Source of the DNA: Setaria digitata
Taxonomy: Eukaryota > Nematoda > Chromadorea > Rhabditida > Setariidae
Length of the DNA: 64,000 nucleotides
Assembly (NCBI GenBank): GCA_003640385.1
Contig: RCAB01000025.1
Span: forward strand, 1 to 64,000
Direction: 5' to 3'
In this document: in pieces, positions 33,803 to 46,751 of the stretch
How the letters are laid out: each line of letters opens with the position of its first letter
Numbering within the stretch: position 1 is the stretch's first letter
Translations under genes and position numbers: made by a program
Notes under the pieces: generated by a model
Database searches by the model: none
What the model was told of the DNA's origin: nothing
Seen by the model: the letters and a program-made list of their open reading frames with translations, nothing else

Positions 33803-36800
33803 ATGGCACCTGTATTACGGACGGTAGATGTCGAAACAGATCTGCTCGATTTCAATTCACTAATGCTGAATCGTACTTCGTTGAATGCATTGGCTAAAGC
33901 TGGTTTCACTAAGCCATCCCCAGTACAAGCGCGGGCGATTCCATCTGGCATGCTTGGACTTGGTAATTTACTTTGTTTATAGAATTTTCTGGAGTAATAA
34001 CTAGTGTCAGGTATTGTCATTTAGGACTTTTAAAACTTCATTTGAGGCTGATTGAGACCATCTACAGATTTGTTGGTGCAAGCCAAATCTGGGACTGGAA
34101 AAACGATGGTTTTTTCCCTATTGGCTGTAGAAAACTTGAATGCACAGTTTGGACGTCCACAAGTATTAATCGTAGCTCCAACTCGTGAAATTGCATCGCA
34201 GATAGTATCCTATATAAGAATGCTTGCTCCTGCTGTGATCCATGTGGGGTAATTTTTCTCATAAAACTTAACTGTTTCTTTCGCCCATTTCGCCATTAGA
34301 TTTTTGTTCCTTAATTAGTTTTTGTTTAGTTACTTCTGAATATCGGATTGATTCTCTATCCTTCACTGGTAACATTGGAACAGTTCGTCAGTATCAATAA
34401 ATTTATTTTTACTTCCTCCTAGCGAATATGTCGTTTATGGTGTTGCTGTATTAGCGGTTCCTGTTTGTCAGGATGTTTGTTGGTGGAAATGAAAAGGGCG
34501 TTACGGAGGACATCCAGAAGCTCAAGAAAAGTATTCACATCGTTGTTGGAACAACAGGGCGCCTCTGTCATCTTGTCCGCATTAACGCGCTGCGGCTTTC
34601 ATATGTGCGGTTTTTTGTTCTCGATGAAGCCGACAAGCTTATGGAAGACAATTTTCAGAGAGAAATAAAGTCAGTACGTTGCTGTCAGTTGGAGTTGACT
34701 TAAAATCAATCAGAAGTGGAAGGTGTCATGAATGGCTCTCAAGTCTCCAATTACTGGAAAATTATTACTCATTTTTCTTTAAAAAAAGAAAAACTCATCA
34801 TTTCTTTTCCGTTTTTAATTTTTATTCTGTTTAGTTATTTGTTTTCTGCTTTGCCGCCGGAGAAACAAGTGGCTGTGTTCTCAGCCACATATCCGTATCG
34901 ACTGGACGCAACTCTTACCCATTACATGAGAGGTTTATTTATTTATTTATTTCAAGTTTATTTTTTTCCATAACGTATTCTTAGATTTTAACACGCATGT
35001 TGTGTTGCTAGTCCTCAAACCATTTCTTCTATTTGTTCAGTGGTTGGGTTATTGTTAGTGGTTCAGAGAACCTCATTTTAACCGGCCTGCATTTTACATA
35101 TCCTCCCCAGCTTATTCAAGTATCCAGGATATTCTTCAGATCGAAATATTTTGCTCTGCTCGAAGTCCGACCACCACCTCTCCTGTATTTAAATAGGCTT
35201 ACAAACGATCTGCTTTGAAAGAATTTTCAGTAATTTTTGTTTATCGTTTTTTTTTTTTCATGTATTGAAAGATAATAATTTTTAAGATGTACATTTGGTA
35301 CGTGTGGATACAGACGCACAGTTACTTGGTGTCAAACAGTATGTAATTGTTACCCGTAATGAAACCAGAAAAATGAATATCTTGCTTCGCTTACTGCTTC
35401 GCCTTCGTTACGGTCAATGTATCATCTTCGTCAATGATCATAAAAAGTGAATTTCACAATAAATTATATTTTATCGGAGATAGTTTTAAGAGAGTATGGG
35501 TAAACGGGGTCAGTGTATTTAATAGAAAACGACATTTAATGCGAAGATTCTGTGGACTAAAATCATTTCAGATGTGAAGAGTTGTGCGTAGATTTGCAAC
35601 AGGCGAAGTTTGATGCATTATGTATTTCTGGTAGCATGCCACAGACTGATCGTACAAAGGCAATTCGACAACTTAAAAATTCGATGGTTAAATTACTCGT
35701 TTCAACGGATCTTGTATGTTTATAAAATGGTTGATAGAGAACTTGAAAGTGTTTTTTTTTTCTTTTTTTTTAAAACGTCTCCATTTGCCGTGTGCTCACT
35801 GTGCTATATATCTTTAATGCCTTGATGTTCTTGCAGCTGATATCATAATCGCGCTCTGCAATCTTTTACTATAACTTCAGATAGCACGAGGAATTGATGC
35901 TCCAGGAGTTAATATTGTAATCAACTATGGTAGCCCGCTTGTGTTGGCCACCTATTTGCATAGAATTGGACGTGCAGGACGTTTTGGTATGCGAGATTCT
36001 GTTTTGTAATTTCAGAAAACTGTTTTGTGCGTGGATTTAAGGGCCGTTTCTCGCTGTAATTAAGTATACTAATCACTTGCACTACTCAGGTACTCAAGGT
36101 GCTGCATTCACAATTATCAGTAGTGATAAAGAGTTGAAGCTGTTCAGTGATTTCGCCACCGAGGGAAAACTTCGAACCAAAGTTTTACGGATGGGACAGG
36201 ATTGGCCTAGCAATCTCGTCTATAACGATGGATTTTTTAACAGTTCTGAAGACTTTCATGTAGGTCGTAAATGAACTCTTTCCATAATTCTATAGTAGAG
36301 ACTCTAACACCTAAATAACTATGTATATCTTAAATTGTTTACGAGAGATTTAAATCTCATCTTCCTGGAATTGTGCACCACATTATATGTTGTTTATACT
36401 CATTCATTTGATCTCTTTTAGCCTTACACAGGAAAGAATTCTGATATTCAACAAGATCACTACGATGATGAAAATGAGGGTAACGCTTACGAACTCGTGC
36501 ACTTTGATTCGAATAAGCTGCTGGAAGTAGGGGAAAAATTATCTAAGCTTTATGAAAACGATATTACGTTGCGTGAGAGATCGAAGGAACGTATCTATTC
36601 GAGCCAAGATTTATACAATATTTGTAAAAATATGACTAGTACCGAAATCCCTGACATCCTTTTGAGGAAGTTGGTTACGTTGAAGGTTCACTATTTATTA
36701 TGTATTCATCTCTTCATTTGCTAATATTAACTTTCTGTCAACAACTAATGCTTTCACTCTGTGAAGTAACTGTAAATATTTTTTAAACCTTAAAGTGGCA

Positions 36801-39101
36801 TTCCCTGAACAGTTATAGTGAAAAACCGCATTGCAATTTTTATTCTTCTAACAATCCAGTAACACATTATTGTAACTTGGTAGATAGAAAAAGGAATTAA
36901 TTTAACTGCCAAAAATGGTTACTAAAGGTATAGATTTTCTTGTCATTGATCATTTTTGATAGTAATTTGTGGCCCTAATAGGGTAGCTGTGCGGTTTTAA
37001 TAATTACGAAGCTTTTTTTTTTTTTTAGATACGATCACCTTATAACATCAGTCTGACAAAAAGAAATACTCTGATGACATTACGCATGGGCACTATAAAT
37101 AAACATGATGAAGGGATAAATGCTGCTGAGAAATCTTGTCTTGATAGACTTCGATGCCCATTAAACAGTGAAACAAACTTCACGATGCCCATCGACATAA
37201 GCATATCAAGATATAATACATATTGCAAGAAGAGAAGATATTTGAGGAATCAAATTCTAGCTGTTCGAAAAGCATTATGTAACAAGGAATGGTTACAGTA
37301 CGCCAAGATTTGTTTCGGTTCGGCTATGAGAGATGACCCATTTGTGATTTGTAACTTTCATAAAGTAAGTTATAAAGTATTTAGCTGGGGTACTTGCTTC
37401 CTATTTATATACATATCACATATTTTATATTTCCTATAGTATTTGTAAATTCTAGGACAGTATTATTCATTTAAAGGCGGAAAGTAAAAGCAACAATATA
37501 CATGGAGCACAATTGGAGAGTTTGGGGACGAAATCGAATAGTGTTTCTGATTCCGAAGCGCATGAGTTTGCGAATTTTGATGGATCACTTTCAAAAAATC
37601 TGGCTAAACATCAGTCGGATTCAGTAAGTTCAGTAGTTAATTGGAATATTAGAGCAACGCTTCTTTGCTGCACGAATGAACGTATCCTGCTAATCGAATT
37701 TTTCGAACCGAGCATGTTCATCTTGCTGGACATTCCATTTCTCTGGATGTGAAATTTTCAATTTAGCCCTAGTTTACTGCCTTATTCTCTTAATCGAAGG
37801 ATGTAAAAGTTCTGAAATCGAAAAACTGCATCTGACAATGACCTCTTAATCGCCTAGTATATAGAATGGAGATGTCTGAAGTTTGTAAAGGACCCAGTTT
37901 CTAACAATATTTCTAGTTGACAAAGAGATTAACTTTCTTCGTATCCAGATAAGGTGGCTTGTAGCATATTTTTAGTTGTAGTAAATAGAACTGTTTTATT
38001 GTCATTTAAATGGTTAGAGGTAATGAATGTCTCGTCATCATTTTTAGCGAGCTCTCACCTATCCATTTGACGAAAAATACACCATGTCCAATTTGCCAAG
38101 CAGTTCTAATTTACAAGAGCTGAATTCAAAATCAGATGAAGCAAATAGGCGGAAAAAGGTTCTAATCCCACTTTCTTTTCATTTATTTATATTCTGTTTT
38201 ACGCTTTTTATTTTTTTAATCCTGGTGAACAGAATAATCGAAAAATTATGATCAGGCTTTTATGATGTCTAGTAAGCAATATCCAGACATTGACTTTCGT
38301 TTTCAAATTTTATGATGCTAGGATCTCTAATTTGGAAGGAAATGTATTGGGAAATTTAGAATGATACAAAATACGAAACTTCGAAGGAGCTGAGAACCAA
38401 GCTTGCTAAAGTCAAGTCAAAGTTCAGTTATGAACTGGTTTTAGAAATGGATAAAATAAGAGAATATACGACGTCAACGGAAGAGCCAGAGATGTAAGTC
38501 TTTTTTCTAGTTGTATTTTGCTTTGCGTCGATTTCAGTTTCTTTTGAAGTTTTCCTTATTTTTGAAAATCTGGAGAATCTTTCCGTGATATTTTGAAATG
38601 TCCAACACATTTACAATTCTGATCTAGTGTTATAATTCAATATTTTGTATTTTTTTGATTACCTACCAGTGCAGTTCCGTGTAGTGCTCATTTTTGAGTG
38701 AGATTTTTATTTTCTAGATGCTTTATGTCAACTCAGACCGAGAATGGAAAAAATTTGCTTATGACAAGTAGTACTCAAACGGATGGTTCAACATCTGATA
38801 TAGATCAAAATTCCGATCGTTTGAACAGTTATTTTTTCCCGTTGTACATACGACATGAAATAAATCAGTTTGAACGATACATGAAACATTTGCGCAGGTT
38901 CAAATTTTAGAAGCAGTAAAGGAAAAGTGACTGGATTTAATGATTGTTCGCTAATTTTTCTTTCCCCCTCTCCCTTCTCCCCTCCTCCTTCCCTGCAAAT
39001 TTACTAGTAGATATGACATCTTTGATAACGTTCGAGTCGTGCCACAGCCATCGGATTGTATCTGTTTAGATACTCTGCATTTTGATGTCTTTAATGATTG
39101 A
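33803..39101 (+). CDS. DDX20: DEAD-box helicase DDX20 / Gemin3
   Basis: Fifteen exons (33803-33962, 34068-34248, 34472-34669, 34835-34932, 35287-35446, 35572-35713, 35881-35986, 36090-36259, 36422-36685, 37029-37364, 37456-37623, 38048-38158, 38360-38493, 38718-38897, 39011-39101) join in phase to 832 aa (human 824). Seen helicase motifs are Q ([14 protein letters not shown]), I (AKSGTGKT), Ia (PTREIA), Ib (TTGR), II (DEAD), III (SAT), V (ARGID) and VI ([10 protein letters not shown]). The SGTGKT loop after LLVQAK, and FTKPSPVQ, match DDX20 in particular. DDX20 is a core SMN-complex subunit in snRNP assembly. Exons 9-15 encode a weakly conserved Ser/Asn/Lys-rich tail. The stop at 39101 uses the last acceptor (39010); reading through the previous donor would stop at 38910. 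Confidence 0.95.
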
Positions 39102-39653
39102 AATCAGTGGACGAACTTCAACGTCTGTCATTGTTGTGCATGAATTTAATTATGCAATAATTTAACTTTTTTTTTTCAAAGGTATTTTGAGCATCAAATA
39201 AACGATTTAAATAAATTCACTTGATAAGCAATTAGTGTATGCAGTACTGAAAATCGATTTTATTTGCTTATGTTAGAAATTATACTTGCGGTGTAAACGT
39301 GCCTTGATCTAATTCCCAGGATTTTTCTTTCAGTTCCATCTTTTTTCATCCTGATTTCTTTAACAGTTGTCTTTTTTTTTTTTCAGGGAATTTGTTCGTT
39401 TTCTCATGTTTTATATATTTAGCTTTTGTACTTTGGTTTCTAGCAGTTGCACTTTTTCGTTAGTGAACGTTACTTGTATAGAAATCTTATCTAAACATTC
39501 TCTTGAAACGCCAAAGTACTAAAGTTTCGTTTTTAGCACTGGAATGTCCGTGACACCGTTTCTTTCGTTCCTGTTGAAGGAAACAAATCAATAAATGTCA
39601 TAATGTTGGTCATTTATATGTTTAATACAAAAACATTTGCCTTAAAGACACTA

Positions 39654-39655
<2 letters not shown>

Positions 39656-39688
<33 letters not shown>
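39656..39688. repeat. (TA)n dinucleotide microsatellite
   Basis: An uninterrupted TA run of about 33 bp followed by poly-T, 3' of DDX20. Seen directly. Confidence 0.95.
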
Positions 39689-39699
<11 letters not shown>

Positions 39700-40238
39700 T
39701 TTAAAAGGAATCATTCGGGCTGTGCCATTAGATAATCGTTTTTTAGAATGGGGTGTGTTAGTATTATTGATCAAAATCAGATTTTAAACAAAAGGTCGTT
39801 TTGACATGATATTCTGTTTAATAAAAGGCTTTATAATCTTGATTTCAGGAATAATGCATTTCAGTTCACCTGTACGTGCTGTAAATTCTGTGCTTTTATT
39901 ATTTGCTAATGAAAATATTTCTGTCGAAATCCTGTTATTCCAATTTTATTTCTTCGCTTGAAATTCATTCATTCACTTTTATTTGACATTATAGGTGGGG
40001 AATATTAATAATCAAACATGCACTCGTACTGCTTCTTGAGTAGATCCATACATTAAATTAGTTCAAAAGAAATTCTCTTAATTCTTTAATGTCTTGTGCA
40101 TTTTTTTTTTTTTTTTTTTTTTGAGACATTTTTGCATATTTACAAGATTGAAAAATCTTGTTACATTTATATCCTTCTTATGTAATTGTTCTGCTAGCTA
40201 GTGCAGTTTTCCGTTCTTTGCGATTTACTGGTTTTTTG

Positions 40239-40589
40239 TCAAAGTTTTTTGATGATCTCATTAAATAAAGTTATTTGTTTTTTTTTTTTGTAATATATAT
40301 ATTTATAGTACATTTTGGTCTTTAAAGGAAAATTAGAAATGAAAGAAGGTTCATGTGCCGCTAGTTCCAGTTGGTAAGTTTCCAAAACTGCACTTTTAGG
40401 TAAAATGGCTGGTTTTAGAAGATAGGAGGGAGTGGAGGCGAGGTCGGTTGAAGAATTCATGCGTATCTTACCTCTAAACTTAAAAATATCAAAAGACATC
40501 ATTCTGGAGGGTGTATCGTTGTTAATTCTTGTATGGAAATCACTTAGTGGAATGCGTTTCAAATTTGATGCGGGTATATCGGTTTTCAT
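40239..40589 (-). CDS. Hypothetical ORF of unknown function (doubtful)
   Basis: From the ATG at 40589 the minus strand stays open for 116 codons. The first two thirds have protein-like composition (for example MMKTDIPASNLKRIPLSDFH and SSTDLASTPSYLLKPAILPK), unlike the AT-driven frames around it. The end is Lys/Tyr-rich and spurious-looking. A TTTAAG acceptor-like site lies two bases before the ATG. A GTAAGA donor-like site follows the FKFRG codons, so the real form, if any, may be spliced. No family is recognised. It could equally be a chance frame. Confidence 0.2.
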   Translation of the reverse strand: MKTDIPASNLKRIPLSDFHTRINNDTPSRMMSFDIFKFRGKIRMNSSTDLASTPSYLLKPAILPKSAVLETYQLELAAHEPSFISNFPLKTKMYYKYIYYKKKKQITLFNEIIKKL

Positions 40590-42180
40590 CACTTAAATTA
40601 TTTTATTTAAGATTTATAGAACTCTAAAACTGCAGGCCATATTTCGTTTCGGAGTGTTATAAATAGCTCTTTTGTATCAATTAATATTTTTTTTTTTTTT
40701 ATTTTAAAATGCATCTGTCCTTATTCCTGATATCTTCGACTTTCACCTTCACACGTTATGTTGGAACGGCTTTCGAAACTATAATGAAATATGATAAATC
40801 TTAGTCCACTGCAATTTAAAATTCAATACGCTTGATGTGACGGCTATTTGGTTCACGAAACCTTGGTAACATCGCTTATTATTTGGAATAAAGTGTATTA
40901 TCTTGAGACTGGAAAGAAAATGGCTCCTAAAGAAATACAGTACGAAATAACCGAAGAATTTCGAAATCAATAAGGAATCAAATATATACTACGAGTGTTT
41001 GAGTCAGGAAACTAAAATGTTAATTCTGTTCAAGGATTTGAGTGGAATTAGTAATGTTTTTCATTTAAAAGAAATATTTTACCACACACCATGAGTCTAT
41101 GAAATAAAATTACTTTTCTCAAATCCATAGTCCTCTGCAAAAGTGTAATTTTTTGAAATAGAAGCAGCGAAATTGCTCATTGCCTAAGAATCATTTCCAT
41201 AAATTAAGTGTCATTAAACACTTAATTGAAAAATTTATTCGCAAGTCATCATTTAAAAAAATCGTTATAATAGTGCAATGAATCATAACTGATAGAATAC
41301 AATTCAAGGAATGGTTATCATTTTTTGACTAATTCATCGCAAAAGGCACTCATCGATATTCTAAGTGTCTTGGAAAAAAAAAATTAGCAAGAGGTAGCAA
41401 TCGGTGCGTGAGTTGCCGATGATTTGGGAAGGCACGATGACTGATCGAAAGCACCTTTTGTCGAATTTTGAACTTAGTAACTTAGTAGATTGCTTCCAGT
41501 GTCTTTCAAGAGCACTTAAATATTAAACCTTCCCGCCCAGGCGACTAACTATTGGCCATCTCCTTAAATCCATTACCTCCTGCTTTCTTTTATTCTGCTT
41601 ATCAATTTTTTCCGAACTTCAGTATTGGTTTCCAACAAATCAATCACCACCACCACTTTTACAAGAGTTTGCTGTACTCCCTGATCTAGTCCTAGCAATT
41701 CAGCGCTGTTTCATGTTTGCCTACCGTAAATTTCTCTCTCATCACTGTTTGTTTACTTAGCTAACCTTTGTGCTTGGCCTGTCATACTATTCATTTTCCT
41801 TTCATTTCTATGCACGAAAAAATGACATGGTATCTTCATTTTTGAAAAAAAAAATTTGGAAAATCTAACTTTTATAGGTGAAAAACATCCATAATGGTGT
41901 GATGTGTTAAATATTCTTTGCTTTCTCGGTTGCTATTGCCATTTATTTCACCTACAGAATAATGTAACTTAGTAAACAGCAGTTAATTATCTTCTTAGCT
42001 GAACATTTCATTATTATTTTCACTCTTTGTCAAATGCTTCCTGGTGCAGAGTTTCTTTTTTGCACTCCTAATCAGTTATTTTCGAGACTTCGGAGGAATT
42101 GTTTCCATCGCCCTCTGATTACTGAAGCATTTTTAAATTCAGCTTGTATTCAGATGGGCAATTAATAAATTATCAAGGAC

Positions 42181-42400
42181 ATTCCATTGTAAAAAAGCAA
42201 GCAAAAATAATTTATTTGTAGTGATATTTCATTGTAAAAAAGTTCAAGTTTCTTTCTGTTCCTTTTCTTCTCCATTTATTTGTAGTGCCGCAATTTTATA
42301 TACGACTAGCATTCCTTCGGCGAGATGCAGTAATGAATCACAGGTTTTCATTGATTCAATCTTATAAAATTGGGGTAGTTCAAGTTTCTTTCTGTTCCTT
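42181..42400. repeat. Nested short direct repeats
   Basis: A 24-bp block, AGTTCAAGTTTCTTTCTGTT plus CCTT, occurs at 42241-42264 and 42377-42400. TTATTTGTAGTG occurs near 42212 and 42276, and CATTGTAAAAAAG occurs near 42185 and 42230. The interleaving suggests replication slippage or a small rearrangement. Confidence 0.8.
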
Positions 42401-43585
42401 CTTCTGTTTTCCATAAAACTATAAGAATCCCCTCCAATAATTGACCATAAGGACTTTTTAGTTAACTTGAATTATAAAAAAGTAGTTTAAAAAGTCACCT
42501 TCCTCCCTTCCACCTCTCATTCAATTCCATTCGTTTGATGTGAAATATTTTTCAACCTCCATCGTATGTCAGATGTTTCACACTTTGCATTATCGTCTAG
42601 TACTGTTTGAATTTCCCTCACCATTTTGTAATTTCTGCTTGGTTAGACGTTTTGGGGCATACAGTAGTTAGTTCTGTCCATATAAGGCTTAGAAGACGGC
42701 ATTATGAACTCGAGAAACGTGTCAGTTCAAAACTGAAAATATGGGTGGGATTTCGTCACATCTCTGCAGAAAAACTGATGCTGAATTGAGACCAGTGTTT
42801 CTTCAGTAAAATTATAAAGGCACGGTTTATGAGATTGTGATTTCTGCAGCATCTGTACTCACTTATTCGTCATACTTATCGTTTGTAGCTATTATTTCAG
42901 GAGTATCGTAACTGGTCACTCTTGATACATAACCGTTCGCTACTCATTTCGTCCATTCTAAAACGATTATCACGTCTCGACTTAAGCTTAAAATGCTGTT
43001 CATTTCACTATTTTAGTTCGACTCTACATAGACTGTTGATGATTAATTTGCACGCTCACTGCATCCTCCTATAATTTTGATTCTGCTTCAGTCAAATAAG
43101 TAACATGTATAAGTGCTACTTCCCTCAAAAACAAAAAAAAAAAAAGACCCGAGAAACTTAGCTGTGGCCACTAATGATTTCTTAAATTTGTGTTCTAAAA
43201 AAAGTCAAATTTTGAAGTTTTCAGAAATAGATGTTATTGTGAATACCTTGGATGGTGTATCGTTATTTTCTCTTAAGTAGAATGTCAGAATATATGTTAA
43301 ATTACACTTAACTGACCTACTTATTTTCCTAGATCAAAGAAAGCACCTTCCGTATTTTTCATATAATGACGTTTCATTATTGGAGGCGAAAATTATGCGT
43401 TCACATTTTCTATTTTTTTTGTTTTGTACTCTTCGTCATATATTTAAAAGAATTTTCAGAGAAAATCAATATCAATCTAATTTTTAGAAACTGAATATGA
43501 GCAATCATTTCGCAGAATTTGTTGCTTGTGATGTGCTGAATGGATTAATTCGCTACGGCGAAAGGTTGTTATCACCTTCGAAATT

Positions 43586-46227
43586 ATGTGGCTGTTCGCT
43601 TCATACATTGAGCACTACTTCCGATCCACCTTCCTTCATGGTACATTTCAAGCAATCAAGTCCGTAAATAAGGAACCTTTTCATCTGAATGAGACATATT
43701 CGAATGGCTTTCAGCACCGTGATTTGGAAATCATTAAAGCAAAAACGGAACAAATGCAACAAAAGCCTGGACCAGGAACTGAACTGTCGTTTGGTCGTTA
43801 CTTTTCAGATCATATGCTCGAGATTAGTTTTTAGTAACAATTTCTTTAAAAACTTTTAAATCACATACTTCATGGTGCATCATAACGATATCATTTGGGA
43901 TGTTCGAGATCAACTGACTTGTTTGAATACTGTTAAAACCAATTACAGATAGAATGGACAGCGAATAAAGGTTGGTCTAGACCACTAATATGTCCTCTTC
44001 ATGACTTAGTACTGCATCCCGCTGCCAAGGTTAATATTTTCGATATTTATATCATTAAATGTTTTGAATTCCGAGGTCTAAAGGTAATGAAACACCCACA
44101 CAAAAAGAAATTTGGAATTTAATGCGTAATTCGGAAATTTTATCTAGGTCTTCCACTATGCTGCTGAACTATTCGAAGGAATGAAAGCATACAGATCACA
44201 CAATAATAAAATTAATTTATTTCGTCCGGAAAAAAACATGGAACGCATGTATCGTTCTGCTGTACGAGCTGCTCTTCCGGTTTCTTGCTTCTGTTCTTTA
44301 TCGTTATAGTTCAATGAATTTAGATATAACTTTCCTTAAACACTTAGTCTAAGAATCAGTGAGAAATTTAAACCTCTATTAAAAATGAAGGTATTTAAAA
44401 AAAGTGGAAATCAATCACACTATACCATTCCGTGGTTAGTTTTCATCCATCGAAGAAATTTAATTAAGGAAATCTTGCAGCCAGCTTGCGATTTACTTGC
44501 AAAAAGCATCCTAGTTCAGTTCTGGGCAATTAATTTGATGCATTAAATCAATGACGTTGTGTAAAGTGACATCCCACAGGAATTTTCCACATTACAATCC
44601 ATTGAAGTGCAAAACTTTAGGCAAATTACAATGCGAAATTGTTTTTATTTGGCAGAGAGAAGTAGATTTCAACTCCAATTTAGATTAACTTATATAATCA
44701 AATCAAAAAATCTAAAGTTCTATTTTCTTATTCCTATTACATGAAAAGTGAAAAGTAAGCTAAGGATATTTTCAGACATTCGATACAAATGAACTAAAAA
44801 AACTTATTTGTGAATTAGTAAAGATTGATGCAAACTGGGTACCTACATCACCTAGCTCGCTCTATATTCGTCCGACATTAATAGCTGTAGAAGTAAGCTT
44901 CAATTTCTGATGGTTCATTAATATTAATGATGAATGGACTTGGATCTAGCTAGTATGTGAAGCAGAGGACAATTACTATTGACTTATGAAAGCGAAAAGT
45001 TCAATCATTCTGGCACTTTCAGCCAACGCTTGGAGTATCCCATTCGCAACAAGCTTTGCTTTTCGTATTAACTGGTCCAGTTGGGCAATATTATCCGACT
45101 GGATTTAAGCCGGTTTCATTGTATGCTGACCCATACTACTGCCGAGCATTTCCTGGTGGAGTTGGACAGTATAAAATGGGATGGTAAGATTGTTTCAGAA
45201 ATAGAAGTGTGGTTCTGTAATTGCTTTTTAAAGCATTATTAAGAATTATTGGAAATTATTAAATATGACAGTGTTTAAGTCTTTCACATTATATAATAGT
45301 TGAGAGAATACTTTTCCTTTTAACACTTCAGTAATTATGCACCGACTCTTCTTACTGGTAAAATAGCGGCTTCCAAAAATTGCCAACAGGTACTGTGGTT
45401 GTACGGTGAAGAGCAGTGGATCACCGAAGTAGGAGCAATGAATATCTTCATGTATTGGAAGAATGAACAAGGGGGTTGTACACTTCATTCGAAATTGGTT
45501 TTTAATTATCCCAGATTTATGCAAATCATTGGAATTACTGACTTTGTTTCTGAAATCTTATTTTGAATCGGAAATCTTCAGATAACGAATTAGTGACAGC
45601 ACCGTTGTACGATGGAATAATACTGCCAGGTGTTACCAGAGATAGTGTATTGCATCTAGTAAGACAAATGCATGATATCAAAGTTACTGAACGCTATGTT
45701 CAAATGGACGAAATACGACGAGCTATCAGGGAAAAGAGAGTAAGGAACGAATGGAAAAAAAGAAAACTGACATCTTTTTTTTAATCTTTATACAATCGTA
45801 TCCTTCAACCAAAGAAATTGGTTTGAATTTGAAAAAATATATGACAAATTCTTCTATCGCAAAATCTCACAAATTCTTGCGTCCCTGCGATAAATTAAAT
45901 TCCAGCTGTATGAAATGTTTGGTACTGGTACGGCGTGTGTTGTTTGCCCAGTGGACCGAATTTTATACAAAAACCCGTCGACAGGAGATTTTGAGGAAAT
46001 GGTTATACCGACGATGACTCACGAGCCTAACCTTATGCAGAAACTTTACCAAACAGTGGTTGACATACAGGTTATTTTTCCTAGTAATTCACATGCTTTC
46101 ACAAACTTTAGTAGTGAAACCATGGTAACATATCCTTACTCAACGAAATAGTTGCACTTGATTCGTTACATTCCAATTGTAGTATGGGAAGATGAAGATA
46201 CCGGAATGGATACTGGAAGTTTGCTGA
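43586..46227 (+). CDS. bcat-1: Branched-chain amino-acid aminotransferase (BCAT)
   Basis: Nine exons (43586-43826, 43953-44029, 44148-44279, 44776-44892, 45023-45183, 45332-45474, 45582-45739, 45906-46070, 46183-46227) give 412 aa. BCAT transfers the amino group of Leu, Ile and Val to 2-oxoglutarate using PLP. Seen motifs are [54 protein letters not shown], the PLP-lysine region [44 protein letters not shown] and [13 protein letters not shown], which contains the redox CxxC of mammalian BCATs. The N-terminal 60 residues are unlike other BCATs and may carry mitochondrial targeting. The start ATG is the weakest part. Exon 2 can begin at 43953 (phase-correct) or 43949, which differs at one acidic residue. 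Confidence 0.95.
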
Positions 46228-46751
46228 ATTTTCCGATAGGACTCAACATATTAAAGCAAAGTTTAAAAAAAAGTCATATTTTTACATCTGTGTACTTTTC
46301 ATATAGAAATTTATGCTTTCCATATAAACTGTATGAAATTTCTTATAAGAATATCCGAATTTTATGTAATCAAGGGTTTAAACTTAGAAATCTTGTAAAC
46401 TTAGAAATTGCTGAAAAGATTTGTATGTAAAATTCATATGTTGCCAGCGTATTATAAGCGACTTGTAAATACTGCTCTTTATTTTCTTGTACGAATCGTC
46501 GGTAATTCTCCTGTTAATTGATTTCAGCATATAAAAGCGTTCAATTAGGATTTTGAAGAACAAAACCAAATATATTTTTTTTTTATTTGTACGCACTATG
46601 AACTATGAAATCAAAGATTTACAACTATAACTGTAGTTGATTCGCGAGAATATTTGAAGTCAAATAATCCTTGTTTTCCTGGCATTATTTAGTACGATTC
46701 TTGAACCACTGTTGGTCTTTTTTTCCTTCTGTTTTATCGAGTGGATCATGC
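46228..46751. other. Convergent 3' region, BCAT / fucosidase
   Basis: About 0.5 kb between tail-to-tail genes. It should hold both 3' UTRs and cleavage sites. Nothing else is seen. Confidence 0.6.

Larger units (their letters stand above)
39102..43585. other. Large gene-poor intergenic region with simple repeats
   Basis: About 4.5 kb, the longest stretch without a convincing gene. It contains a (TA)n run (39656-39688), long poly-T tracts near 40108 and 40690, nested short direct repeats at 42181-42400 and one possible minus-strand frame at 40239-40589. Nothing here matches a transposon protein or RNA gene. Confidence 0.5.

Noticed and set aside
40779..40970. Short minus-strand frame next to the hypothetical ORF
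   Set aside because: Composition is AT-driven, there is no motif, and no splice link to 40239-40589 in a consistent phase.
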